In this document: positions 37,907 through 45,603 of the stretch, piece by piece
Position numbering within the stretch: position 1 is the first letter of the stretch
Layout: every line of letters starts with the position of its first letter
Origin: Flavobacterium hercynium
GTDB lineage: Bacteria; Bacteroidota; Bacteroidia; Flavobacteriales; Flavobacteriaceae
Assembly: GCF_002217285.1 (NCBI RefSeq)
Contig: NZ_MUGW01000008.1
Coordinates: 101,036 to 165,035 of the forward strand
Length of the DNA: 64,000 nt
Reading direction: 5' to 3'
Notes under the pieces: generated by a model
What the model was told of the DNA's origin: nothing
Database searches by the model: none
Seen by the model: the letters and a program-made list of their open reading frames with translations, nothing else
Program-made: the position numbers and the translations under genes

Positions 37907-38239
37907 ATGAATGCAATGAAAAACAGAGTACAGTTAATTGGTAACGTTGGAAACGATCCGGAAGTAAGAACTTTAGAAAGCGGAACAAAATTAGCGCATC
38001 TTACAATCGCAACAAATGAAAGGTACACGAATGACAAAGGAGAGAAAGTAGAACAAACAGAATGGCATCGTGTAACAGCCTGGGGAAAAACGGCTGACAT
38101 TATCGAGAGGTTCGTTACCAGAGGAAAAGAAGTTGCGATACAAGGAAAGCTGACGCACAGAAGTTATGATGACAAAAACGGTGAAAAGAAATACATTACA
38201 GAGGTTGTGGTCAATGAGATTCTGTTACTAGGAAACTAA
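37907..38239 (+). CDS. ssb: Single-stranded DNA-binding protein, tail-less
   Basis: 110-aa OB-fold protein (NRVQLIGNVGNDPEVR, EWHRVTAWGKTADI, VAIQGKLTHRSYDD). It ends right after the OB fold and lacks the acidic DDDIPF-type tail that recruits repair proteins, so it is likely an accessory SSB next to a full-length one elsewhere. An alternative start is the ATG at 37916. A decayed REP-like element begins directly after the stop codon. Confidence 0.92.
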   Translation: MNAMKNRVQLIGNVGNDPEVRTLESGTKLAHLTIATNERYTNDKGEKVEQTEWHRVTAWGKTADIIERFVTRGKEVAIQGKLTHRSYDDKNGEKKYITEVVVNEILLLGN

Positions 38240-38240
38240 T

Positions 38241-38420
38241 GTAGGGCCGGAATTTATTCTGGTCTTTAGCAAGAGTAGTTTAAAAAAGATCCATAGGATC
38301 GACCGATATTGTGTTAGTTTCTAAAAAAATGGATCGTTCCTATGGAACTTTAATTCTGAACGTATCTATTCAACGGATTAAAATCCGTTGCTACAAAATG
38401 AATCGTTCCTATGGAACTTC
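38241..38420. repeat. Decayed single copy of the RAYT-associated repeat
   Basis: It keeps the motif order of the 26.8-27.8 kb array: GTAGGGCCGG, AGATCCATAGGATCG, ATGGATCGTTCCTATGGAAC, then AACGGATT-AA-AATCCGTT followed by GCTACAA, and a final GTTCCTATGGAAC. Internal stretches are missing, so it is ~180 bp instead of ~260. It lies directly behind ssb. Confidence 0.8.
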
Positions 38421-38476
38421 AATAACAGTGCTTGTCTAATAATCAGATTAACTTGCAATTTCAATTAATTACACTC

Positions 38477-38510
38477 AAATAACCCGATCGCTTGTCCGAT
38501 CGGGTTATTT
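38477..38510. terminator. Terminator between ssb repeat and convergent gene
   Basis: 14-bp perfect stem (38477-38490 with 38497-38510; ACCCGATCG/CGATCGGGT) with flanking A/T runs, 6-base loop. Confidence 0.85.
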
Positions 38511-38523
38511 TATTTTGGTACGA

Positions 38524-39216
38524 TTATAAAACAGAACCACCATTACTATCTGTTGAGAGTATTTCGCTCATATAGTCGAAAAAAGGTCTCATGTTGATGC
38601 AGGTCTGTAGTGCCTGTGCTAAAAAATTAGTGCTCAGTACGTCCTTGTCGCTAAAACGTTTGATGATCAAAAATTGTTTGAAACGCAATAAATCGATAGC
38701 TTCATGATCTTTGTCAAAACCTTTTGGTGCTGTCTTAAGTTGTTCGCCCTGAAGTGCACCAAATGTTTCCACAAATGATTTAGACTGCAGTATTTCCTCC
38801 ATTGGTTTAGCATCACGAGCAAATTCAGTTCGGATTCGTTTTAGATCCTGCGCATTTGGACCCCAAAAACCACCGGCGAAAAAACTGTTTCCCTGTTCTA
38901 AATGAAAATAATAACCACCACGTCTTGCACTGGTTGCACGGGTAAAGCTGCCTCCCCAAAAAGTTTTAAAAGGAGTTTTGTCTTTAGAAAACCGAATATC
39001 ACGATAAATTCGGTAAACGCTCTTTTTGCCCGAAGCTGTTTCCAGAACATCGGTTTTAGAAAGTTCCTCTAGCAAAGCTCCGGCAAAGGATTCGATGTGG
39101 CTCAATTCCTCTAAGTAGGTGGATTTGTTTTCATCAAACCAAGGTTTATTATTGTTCTCTTTGAGTTCGCGTAAAAAATCAAGACTTGATTTAGGTATGG
39201 TAACTTGGTTTTTCAT
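38524..39216 (-). CDS. DUF2461-family protein
   Basis: 230 aa, the usual family length. Characteristic segments are LKENNNKPWFDENKSTYLEE, YRIYRDIRFSKDKTPFKT and FAGGFWGP. Widespread and conserved, but without a known biochemical function. Monocistronic on the minus strand, ending at a strong terminator. Confidence 0.88.
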   Translation of the reverse strand: MKNQVTIPKSSLDFLRELKENNNKPWFDENKSTYLEELSHIESFAGALLEELSKTDVLETASGKKSVYRIYRDIRFSKDKTPFKTFWGGSFTRATSARRGGYYFHLEQGNSFFAGGFWGPNAQDLKRIRTEFARDAKPMEEILQSKSFVETFGALQGEQLKTAPKGFDKDHEAIDLLRFKQFLIIKRFSDKDVLSTNFLAQALQTCINMRPFFDYMSEILSTDSNGGSVL

Positions 39217-39273
39217 AATTAGATTTTTGCTCTTTTAAAATTAAAAATAAGATTAAAAGAAGCTATTAAACTA

Positions 39274-39303
39274 AAAACCCACCAAAATTCATTGGTGGGT
39301 TTT
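39274..39303. terminator. Terminator after the small Lys/Cys protein gene
   Basis: 11-bp stem (39274-39284 with 39293-39303; ACCCACCA/TGGTGGGT) with A/T runs, just past the stop of the 39313-39498 gene. Confidence 0.8.
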
Positions 39304-39312
39304 GATATATCT

Positions 39313-39498
39313 CTAAGCAGTTTTCTTTATTAAGTCAAACATAGGACAGCGGGAGCAACGTTTCTTCTCGCTTTTTTTGAATTTTTCGCAACAAGAAGAT
39401 TTGCAGTTTTCCAACTTCTTTATTTTGTCAAGGATATCTTTGTTCTTCTTTTTCTTTTTATCCTTTTTCTTGTCCTTATCTTTTTCTTTCTTGCTCAA
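39313..39498 (-). CDS. Small Lys-rich protein with a Cys cluster
   Basis: 61 aa. The first half is almost all Lys, Asp and Glu. The second half has six cysteines (NCKSSCCEKF, then KRCSRCPMFD), a pattern that could bind zinc or an iron-sulfur cluster. It lies 80 bp downstream of the ferritin gene on the same strand and has its own terminator, so it is probably a real gene co-transcribed with ferritin. Function unknown; a link to iron is only a guess from position. Confidence 0.65.
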   Translation of the reverse strand: MSKKEKDKDKKKDKKKKKNKDILDKIKKLENCKSSCCEKFKKSEKKRCSRCPMFDLIKKTA

Positions 39499-39578
39499 TT
39501 TGCATCTGTATTAAAAACAGAGACAAATATAAAAGAATAAAGTTATTTTTATGTATTCTAAATAAAATTTAACTTTTT

Positions 39579-40097
39579 TTATTTTGGGTTAATAGCAATT
39601 GAACTTGTAACGGTTAGTTGCTGAATATCACGGTCAAATAAATAAAGTCCACCTTTGTCATCACCAATTAAGTTGATTTTATCTAAGATAGATTTTGCTG
39701 TAGCTTCTTCTTCAATTTGTTCTGCTACGTACCATTGTAAGAAATTATGAGTAGCATAATCTTTTTCAGAAAAAGTAATATGTACTAATTCATTGATAGA
39801 TTCTGAAACAAAAATTTCGTGGTTGTAAAGAGCTTCAAACATTTCTTTGAATGTTGTGTAAGAAGTTTTTGGCGCTTTAAGATCTGTAACTTGTGCATGT
39901 CCGCCACGTTCGTTAATATACTTAACTAGTTTTAGCATGTGTGCACGTTCTTCGTCAGATTGTGTGTACATAAACTGAGCGATTCCTTCTAATCCGTGTA
40001 CTTCAGCCCAACATGCCATTGCAAGGTAAGTTTGTGAAGACTCTGCCTCGATACGGATTTGTTTGTTAAGAGCTGATTCTATATTTTTTGATAGCAT
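39579..40097 (-). CDS. ftnA: Bacterial non-heme ferritin
   Basis: 172-aa four-helix-bundle iron-storage protein. Ferroxidase-site residues are visible in IRIEAESSQTYLAMACW, QSDEERAHMLKLVKY and EQIEEEATAKSIL. It forms a 24-mer cage that oxidises and stores iron in the cytoplasm. Haem-binding Met of bacterioferritin is not evident. Followed by the small Cys protein gene. Confidence 0.95.
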   Translation of the reverse strand: MLSKNIESALNKQIRIEAESSQTYLAMACWAEVHGLEGIAQFMYTQSDEERAHMLKLVKYINERGGHAQVTDLKAPKTSYTTFKEMFEALYNHEIFVSESINELVHITFSEKDYATHNFLQWYVAEQIEEEATAKSILDKINLIGDDKGGLYLFDRDIQQLTVTSSIAINPK

Positions 40098-40235
40098 AAT
40101 TATTAGTTTTTTGTAAAGTTAAAAAAAATTAAGCAATTAAGGTCTTCCACAATTGCCAGGACAACAATTCAGATTCAGACTAAATACAATAAGCTTGTAA
40201 AGTTAGCTGTAAATCAATTATTTAATGATGTTGTG

Positions 40236-40865
40236 TTACTTATTCATAAGCTCCTGAAAGCAATCGACAAATTTTCCCAGATGCAAACCGTCCATTAATC
40301 CATGATGAACGTGAACTGACATTGGAATTGTTTTTTTTCCGGTTTCTGAGGTCGTCATTTTTCCGAAAGAAATTTTAGGGCAGCTGTCTGGAAAAGTATA
40401 ACTTCTTGCGTGAGACAGCGAAGTGAAATTAAGCCACGGAATTGCCGAAAAATGGATCAGATTGTCTGCATCAAATGTTCTGGTAAAAAGTCCGCTTGTA
40501 TTTTGAATGCGTTCTGTTTCTGCTAAGACTATTTTTTCAAAGGTTTTAAAATCAGGATTGTATTCCATTAATGAAAAACCGAAAGTCTCGTCTTTACGTC
40601 CTATAGTTGCCGAAGCATCAATACGATCGTAAATATATATCTGACCGTCAGCGATTCGGTATCTAAAATTTTCAATTGCATTTACCGCCTGCAATGTTGT
40701 GTGCAGGTAATAAATAAAAAATGATGTGTTTTGCTCTTTGGCTTTTTGGTACGCTTTTGTACAGTCAATTTCTACTGTGGCGCCAAAGAAAGGCTCTTCC
40801 ATTTTGCTGAAATGCAGAAAGTGTTCTTTTCTGTTCCAGTTTTCCAGATCTAAAAGTGTTTTCAT
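40236..40865 (-). CDS. Chloramphenicol acetyltransferase-like protein
   Basis: 209 aa of the CAT family. The active-site motif HVHHGLMDGLHLGKF near the C-terminus contains the catalytic HHxxxDG. Many chromosomal members of this family do not act on chloramphenicol, and resistance should not be assumed. The start overlaps the stop of the HAD gene upstream by one base. Confidence 0.85.
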   Translation of the reverse strand: MKTLLDLENWNRKEHFLHFSKMEEPFFGATVEIDCTKAYQKAKEQNTSFFIYYLHTTLQAVNAIENFRYRIADGQIYIYDRIDASATIGRKDETFGFSLMEYNPDFKTFEKIVLAETERIQNTSGLFTRTFDADNLIHFSAIPWLNFTSLSHARSYTFPDSCPKISFGKMTTSETGKKTIPMSVHVHHGLMDGLHLGKFVDCFQELMNK

Positions 40866-41572
40866 TATAGTAAGTTGTTCACGACTTCGGTGATTTTTTC
40901 GAATGCACTAAAATGTTCGTGTTCTATTTTGTAATTAATTTTTTCGTGTTCCCAAGTGGTGTGAAACGGAATATGAACAGCGTAACTTCCAATTCCCAAA
41001 ACTGGTAAAACATCAGATTTTAAAGAATTTCCGATCATCAAAAATTCATGTGGTTCAATATCCAGACGACCTAATAATTTTTTATAATCGATTTCTTGTT
41101 TGTCTGACATTACTTCGATATGGTGAAAGTAATCGCCCAAACCGGAACGGTGCAATTTACTGTGCTGATCTTTCAGATCTCCTTTTGTAGCCACAACTAG
41201 TTTGTATTTCCCTTGTAATGCCTGAAGTGTTTCTTCCACACCGTCAAGAAGTTCGATTGGTTTTTCCAGTAATTCTTTTCCGTATTGAATGATCTTTGCG
41301 ATTACTTCAACAGGAATTGTATTGTTCGAAATGTTCATTGCGGCTTCGATCATCGATAAGATGTAACCTTTAATCCCGTAACCGTACAAGTATAAGTTGT
41401 CGATTTCGATTTTGAATAGTTCTTGCGAAATACCCTGATGCGAAAGGTAATCTTCCATCAAAGCACAAAATTTGTGTTCCGTTTCCTGAAAGTAAGGCTC
41501 ATTGACAAATAGTGTATCATCAGCATCAAATGCGATTACTTTTAGATTTGGTATTTTGCTTTTATGTAACAT
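40865..41572 (-). CDS. HAD-family hydrolase
   Basis: 235 aa. Motif I is AFDADDTLF (nucleophile D16, acid D18); motif II VVATKGD; motif III/IV IGNSLKSDV. A helical cap lies at about 25-95. Probably a small-molecule phosphatase. It overlaps the CAT-like gene downstream by one base, so they form an operon. Confidence 0.88.
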   Translation of the reverse strand: MLHKSKIPNLKVIAFDADDTLFVNEPYFQETEHKFCALMEDYLSHQGISQELFKIEIDNLYLYGYGIKGYILSMIEAAMNISNNTIPVEVIAKIIQYGKELLEKPIELLDGVEETLQALQGKYKLVVATKGDLKDQHSKLHRSGLGDYFHHIEVMSDKQEIDYKKLLGRLDIEPHEFLMIGNSLKSDVLPVLGIGSYAVHIPFHTTWEHEKINYKIEHEHFSAFEKITEVVNNLL

Positions 41573-41581
41573 AGTTTTTTT

Positions 41582-41607
41582 GTTTCAAGTTTCAAGTTTC
41601 AAGTTTC
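41582..41607. repeat. Short 7-bp tandem repeat
   Basis: About three and a half copies of GTTTCAA in the gap between the HAD and EamA genes. Such heptamer arrays change length by slippage. Confidence 0.6.
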
Positions 41608-41622
41608 AGGTTTTGGAATGGC

Positions 41623-42528
41623 TTAAAGTTGAGTTTGGTTTTTTTGCTTTGAAAACAAGTTTTTAAGGGATATTGTTTTGTCGTAAAATGTAATTCTAAT
41701 TCCCAAAAGCAGAATGATGCCGCCAAAAACCATTTGTAAAGTTATTTTTTCTTCTAAAAATAACCAAGCTAATATCGATGTAATTACAGCCTGACTCAAT
41801 AAACTAAGCGAAACCCTGGTGGCGCGCATGTGTTTTGTAGCATAACTTATAGAAAGCCATGCGCACAATTGGCAAATTACCGCTTGAAGCAACAATACAA
41901 ACCATCCGTTGTTGGAAAATCCTGTAAAAGATTCGTCGAGACAATAACAAAGAATACCCAAATAAATACTTGACGCCATTAAACTGATGGTCATAAAGGA
42001 TAAAACGTCTACTTCTGAAAGAACATTTTTACTAATCAGGAGATAAACAGAATATAATAATCCGGACAAAACCGCAAATAGAAAAGCGTGATCAAAATTG
42101 AGTTCGATAAAAAAACTAAAACCAACCAAAGTGATCATTCCGATTAAGGAAACTACAGTTCCAATCCAGAAGTTGGTTGCGGGTTTTATTTTTAAAACAA
42201 AAAAAGAACCAATTCCAACCCAAACAGGTGATAGATTTGTCAGCAACGAAGCTTGTGTGGCGCTCGAATCCTGAATGGCGATATTCCAAACGGCAACATC
42301 AGAAGCAAATATGATTCCGCATAGCGCTGCCAAAATTAGAAATTTAGTATTCGGAAGTTTAAAATTTCCAGTAATCAGTACATAAGGTAAAAGTAACGTT
42401 ACCGCAAATGCCATGCGATAAAATGCCGAAATTAATCCGGGTGTGAGTTTAAGTTTTACCAATATTGGGAAAATCGAAATGCAGAGTATTCCACATACAA
42501 GCGCTAATCGTGGTTTGGTGATTTTCAT
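41623..42528 (-). CDS. EamA-family (DMT) transporter
   Basis: 301 aa with ten predicted membrane helices arranged as two EamA repeats of five. Typical motifs include ASLLTNLSPVWVGIGS in the first half and VSLSLLSQAVITSILAWLFL in the second. Inner-membrane exporter or importer of small metabolites; substrate unknown. Confidence 0.88.
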   Translation of the reverse strand: MKITKPRLALVCGILCISIFPILVKLKLTPGLISAFYRMAFAVTLLLPYVLITGNFKLPNTKFLILAALCGIIFASDVAVWNIAIQDSSATQASLLTNLSPVWVGIGSFFVLKIKPATNFWIGTVVSLIGMITLVGFSFFIELNFDHAFLFAVLSGLLYSVYLLISKNVLSEVDVLSFMTISLMASSIYLGILCYCLDESFTGFSNNGWFVLLLQAVICQLCAWLSISYATKHMRATRVSLSLLSQAVITSILAWLFLEEKITLQMVFGGIILLLGIRITFYDKTISLKNLFSKQKNQTQL

Positions 42529-42562
42529 GTTCTGTTAATTAGATATTTATGTCTTTGGAGTT

Positions 42563-43315
42563 TTAAAAATCCCTAAAGATAAACTGACTTGTTATTGCAT
42601 TGTTATTGATTGTCCATACTATATTATAAGAGCCCGCTCCGTCGGAGTTAGACATTGTTAAATATAATATTTTATCACTTCCAATGTAAATTTCTGTGTT
42701 TTTAAAATTTACACTAAAAATTCCGATCAGATTTTCTTTTGGAAAAGTAACAACCTTTTCTTTCGTAGTGATTTCTATGGTTTTGATTTCGCTTAGATTT
42801 TCAGGAATAAGACCATCAATTCCCCATGGATTTTGATTGTCTATTTTATACACAAAACCATCTTTCTTTTTGATCTGATGTTCTTTAGGAATAAATTTTC
42901 CTGTTTTTATTGAAATCGAAACGTCCTCATTCTTAAATTCTGCTTGGTCTGTTGAAACAATTTTCTTTTTTAATTTTGGAAGTTTATTCAGATATTGAAT
43001 CCTACTTCTATGAATGTACCCATATAATGCTTCCTCGATTTTATTTGACGAATTAATTTTATGATTCGTATCTGGATATATGATGTAAGCCCAGTCACTA
43101 CCTTCAGATACATCCGAAAGATGATCTGCAACTTCAAAAACCTGATTGTTGTAGACTTTGCCTTCTATTTTAGATTTCACATTATCACTTTCCCGAACAT
43201 TTACAAAACCATCCTTGTCGTTTATAATTGCAAATGGCGTAATAAATTGAGCCTGAGATGCAGTTGAACATAACAAGATGAAAAAGACAAAGCGTAATTT
43301 TATTTTTTGTGTCAT
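42563..43315 (-). CDS. Secreted protein with an SH3-like segment
   Basis: 250 aa with a signal peptide (to about residue 22, SQAQ). Residues about 35-65 (DGFVNVRESDNVKSKIEGKV) resemble a bacterial SH3 domain, often a cell-wall- or ligand-binding module. The rest is beta-rich and unrecognised. It lies 21 bp downstream of another secreted protein gene on the same strand. Confidence 0.72.
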   Translation of the reverse strand: MTQKIKLRFVFFILLCSTASQAQFITPFAIINDKDGFVNVRESDNVKSKIEGKVYNNQVFEVADHLSDVSEGSDWAYIIYPDTNHKINSSNKIEEALYGYIHRSRIQYLNKLPKLKKKIVSTDQAEFKNEDVSISIKTGKFIPKEHQIKKKDGFVYKIDNQNPWGIDGLIPENLSEIKTIEITTKEKVVTFPKENLIGIFSVNFKNTEIYIGSDKILYLTMSNSDGAGSYNIVWTINNNAITSQFIFRDF

Positions 43316-43336
43316 TATTATAAATCGTGGTTGACT

Positions 43337-44824
43337 TTATTCGGTAAACCTAAAAAATTGATATTTTTTTTTGTAATCGTTATAATTTCCTATATATAAA
43401 TCTTTGTTGAATTTGAAAATTATTAAATCCTTGTACCGGCTTTTAGAAAATATTGGAGAAGCTTCTTTTATCTCCTCGCTCACTTCTACGAAAATTCTTG
43501 CTCTCTCAAATGCTGAGATTGTAATTTTATCTGTTAAATGATTAAAATTAGAATCAAATAAACAATTGGTATAAACAACCTTTTTATCTTGATAAGAAAT
43601 TAAGTTCGTAATAGTATAATTAGGTGTAAAGCCAAAAGACAGAGAACCACCAAAACCAGTGCCCATACCAACACCAAATCCTTGACCTATTGCCATTGAA
43701 CCGTTTTGAGCGATATCTTGACAACTTCCTATTACGGTATAATACAAACCATTTAATTTATAACAAGATATTCCCGGGTTCGAATTGTTCATTTTTCGTA
43801 TAAATTGTTTTGGTTTTTCAAGAACCCTTCTATTATGAATGCTACCTGTTTCCTGAAAAACATCTGAATTTTTATAGCTTATTTCTTCCTCTCTCAAAGT
43901 TTGGTACTGATTAATTTTGTTTCCATTTTGATCACTAATGGTTAATATTAAAGCAGTAAAATCTATTTTTATTTGTAAAATTTTGTCATCAATTAAAAAA
44001 GAATTTGAATTAGTTATATTCGAATCAAATTGTTGTTGATTCATTTTAGGCTGTTCGATCGATTTTAAATTAGCAGAAAAATCATTGAGATTAATTTTTA
44101 GTATAGTCGTTAAGTCGGTATTATAATCAGAAGTAAAAATAATTTCGTCGCTTTTGTATGTATAAATCTTAAATTTCTTTGAACTCAAAGCCAATGAAGG
44201 CGGACTGTCATTATGGATTATTTCCATTGATTGATCTTTAGATTCTTCAAGTAGAATATTGTGCAGATTCACATTTTGATCTGAATTGTTTGCGGATTTT
44301 AAGTTCGATAAGTCTACAATTTTCTCGTTTAAGTTACCGTTTTCATCAGAAACGTAGAATTTTAATATATTCATGTTCTTGACTATAGTGATCAAATAGA
44401 ACTTATTATTTATAGTAATGGCCTTAATCAATCTTTCTTTTTTTAATTCTAAATTAATTAGAATTGTCTTGGTTTCTTTCGTAGCGAAATTAAAATATTG
44501 AGAATTAATTTCTTTTCTGTCTTTTGATCCCCAGAAAACGAAGTAATCATTTATATTTTTATGATATCCAATAATCTCGATATACTTTTTTTCAGGTCTT
44601 GATGAAGTTAGAGAATCTTGTATGTTGAATTTTTCATCAAATCTAAATGATGTCACTTTTTCTTTGTCATTTAAAAATAAAATTACTTCTTTTTTATCTT
44701 CATTAACGATCTGAAAAAAATCTCTTTTATTGTTTAATTTTAAATCAAATTCTTTTACAATATTTTGAGAGAATGAAAATAAACTATTTAAAAGTAGTGA
44801 TACGAATAGTAATTTTTTAATCAT
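43337..44824 (-). CDS. Secreted protein of unknown function
   Basis: 495 aa with a signal peptide (to about residue 19, SFSQ). The mature protein is beta-rich with repeated strand-like segments, possibly propeller-like, and a Gly-rich patch around 375-395 (GQGFGVGMGTGFGGSLSFGF). No recognised domain. First gene of a two-gene unit with the SH3-like protein. Confidence 0.7.
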   Translation of the reverse strand: MIKKLLFVSLLLNSLFSFSQNIVKEFDLKLNNKRDFFQIVNEDKKEVILFLNDKEKVTSFRFDEKFNIQDSLTSSRPEKKYIEIIGYHKNINDYFVFWGSKDRKEINSQYFNFATKETKTILINLELKKERLIKAITINNKFYLITIVKNMNILKFYVSDENGNLNEKIVDLSNLKSANNSDQNVNLHNILLEESKDQSMEIIHNDSPPSLALSSKKFKIYTYKSDEIIFTSDYNTDLTTILKINLNDFSANLKSIEQPKMNQQQFDSNITNSNSFLIDDKILQIKIDFTALILTISDQNGNKINQYQTLREEEISYKNSDVFQETGSIHNRRVLEKPKQFIRKMNNSNPGISCYKLNGLYYTVIGSCQDIAQNGSMAIGQGFGVGMGTGFGGSLSFGFTPNYTITNLISYQDKKVVYTNCLFDSNFNHLTDKITISAFERARIFVEVSEEIKEASPIFSKSRYKDLIIFKFNKDLYIGNYNDYKKKYQFFRFTE

Positions 44825-44902
44825 TTTGTGTGTTTGTGTTTATTCGGCGAATATCCCACTTTTTTGTTAATCAAGGTTAATTTTGAGGACATTTTAAAAT
44901 AG

Positions 44903-44941
44903 AAAAAGCGCGAATCAATTAATTAATAATGGATTCGCGCT
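44903..44941 (-). terminator. Terminator of the small broken gene
   Basis: 10-bp stem (44907-44916 with 44932-44941; AGCGCGAATC/GATTCGCGCT). On the minus strand it is followed by five T. It lies 45 bp past the end of the pseudogene. Confidence 0.75.
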
Positions 44942-44985
44942 GTTATTAACTAGTCAATAAACTAGCTCAAGTTTTTTTGTGGTAT

Positions 44986-45261
44986 TTAAGCATTCAGAAT
45001 TTTTTGGCTGGCATCTCTGATTTCTAAATCAGAGAAAGAACCTAGCGTTTTTGCCAGCAATTTGCTGATTCTAACCGCGCAGATCATTTGTATTCGAAGA
45101 TTCTGATCGTCGCCCATTTCACTTGAGAGAATGGTCTCAAAAATTTCGGTTAAATATTCGGGTTAATCTCTAAAATCCTCTTCATACCAAATTTCTGAAA
45201 GGAATTTTGCCATTGCACGCATTACATCATTTTCTGATGTGTTTTGATTTTCTTTTGTCAT
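44986..45261 (-). pseudogene. Small gene interrupted by an in-frame stop
   Basis: From ATG at 45261 the frame reads 32 codons (MTKENQNTSENDVMRAMAKF..., ending EEDFRD), then TAA at 45165-45163. The same frame continues for 58 more codons (PEYLTEIFETILSSEMGDDQ... to SQKILNA) to a final TAA at 44988-44986. The part after the stop is well-formed amphipathic helix with no further stop, so this looks like one ~91-aa protein broken by a single base change or sequencing error. It has a promoter, a structured leader and a terminator. Family not recognised. Confidence 0.65.
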
Positions 45262-45284
45262 AATCGAAAATATTAAACGCGCGA

Positions 45285-45422
45285 AACCCTCGCTTTAGAT
45301 GTGACAAAATACCCGTAAGGATAGATTTCCCATAGTTTCCATAGGGACATCATGGCGAGGGAATCGCTTATGTTAACTTTTAATAAAGTTTAAGGATCTC
45401 TCCTTAGGGTATTTTGTCGAGG
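45285..45422 (-). ncRNA. Candidate structured RNA leader (copy 1)
   Basis: On the minus strand, GACAAAATACCC (45418 to 45407) near the 5' end of the transcript is fully complementary to GGGTATTTTGTC (45314 to 45303). The helix continues for about ten more pairs with one bulge and one mismatch. Separately, CCCTCGC (45361 to 45355) can pair with GCGAGGG (45293 to 45287). That GCGAGGG could instead pair with CCTCG at the very 5' end (45422 to 45418). The two pairings exclude each other, as in a switch. A diverged second copy lies 230 bp away. Family not identified. Confidence 0.55.
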
Positions 45423-45453
45423 CAAACTTACAATTATAAATGGTTAGAACAAA
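45423..45453 (-). promoter_or_regulatory. Promoter for the RNA leader and small gene
   Basis: On the minus strand: TTTG (45453 to 45450), a spacer of exactly 19 bp, then TAAGTTTG (45430 to 45423). This is a full match to the Bacteroidota consensus and would start transcription near 45416, directly before the structured leader. Confidence 0.75.
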
Positions 45454-45480
45454 AAAAAGATGTGCAATTGCACATCTTTT
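45452..45480 (-). terminator. Terminator after metG and RNA copy 2
   Basis: 26-bp perfect palindrome (45455-45480; AAAAGATGTGCAA/TTGCACATCTTTT), followed on the minus strand by more T. It ends transcription from metG. Its arm AGATGTGCAA also occurs in RNA copy 2 at 45527-45536. Confidence 0.8.
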
Positions 45481-45492
45481 AACTTTTATATC

Positions 45493-45593
45493 ATCGAAAA
45501 TATCAGGTAGACAAAACCCTCACTTTAGATGTGCAAAAATACCCATAAGGATACATTTCCCATAGTTTCCGCAGGGGCATCATGGCAAGGGTT
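45493..45593 (-). ncRNA. Diverged second copy of the structured RNA element
   Basis: Aligns without gaps to 45263-45363 at a fixed offset of 230 bp, with about 80 of 99 positions identical. On the minus strand the closing stem ACCCUUGC (45592 to 45585) with GUGAGGGU (45523 to 45516) pairs fully using two G-U wobbles. On the plus strand the same positions would be C-A mismatches, so the RNA is on the minus strand. It begins about 10 bp after the metG stop codon and lacks the 5' partner of the long helix seen in copy 1. Confidence 0.5.
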
Positions 45594-45603
45594 ATCTTAA
45601 ATA

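Noticed and set aside
40236..40865. Chloramphenicol resistance gene on a mobile element
   Set aside because: CAT-like fold and motif are present, but it is coupled to a HAD hydrolase gene in an ordinary chromosomal setting, with no transposon ends; resistance cannot be claimed.
45285..45600. SAM, tetrahydrofolate or T-box-type control of metG
   Set aside because: The element lies downstream of metG on the coding strand, not in its leader, and I see no known aptamer core.
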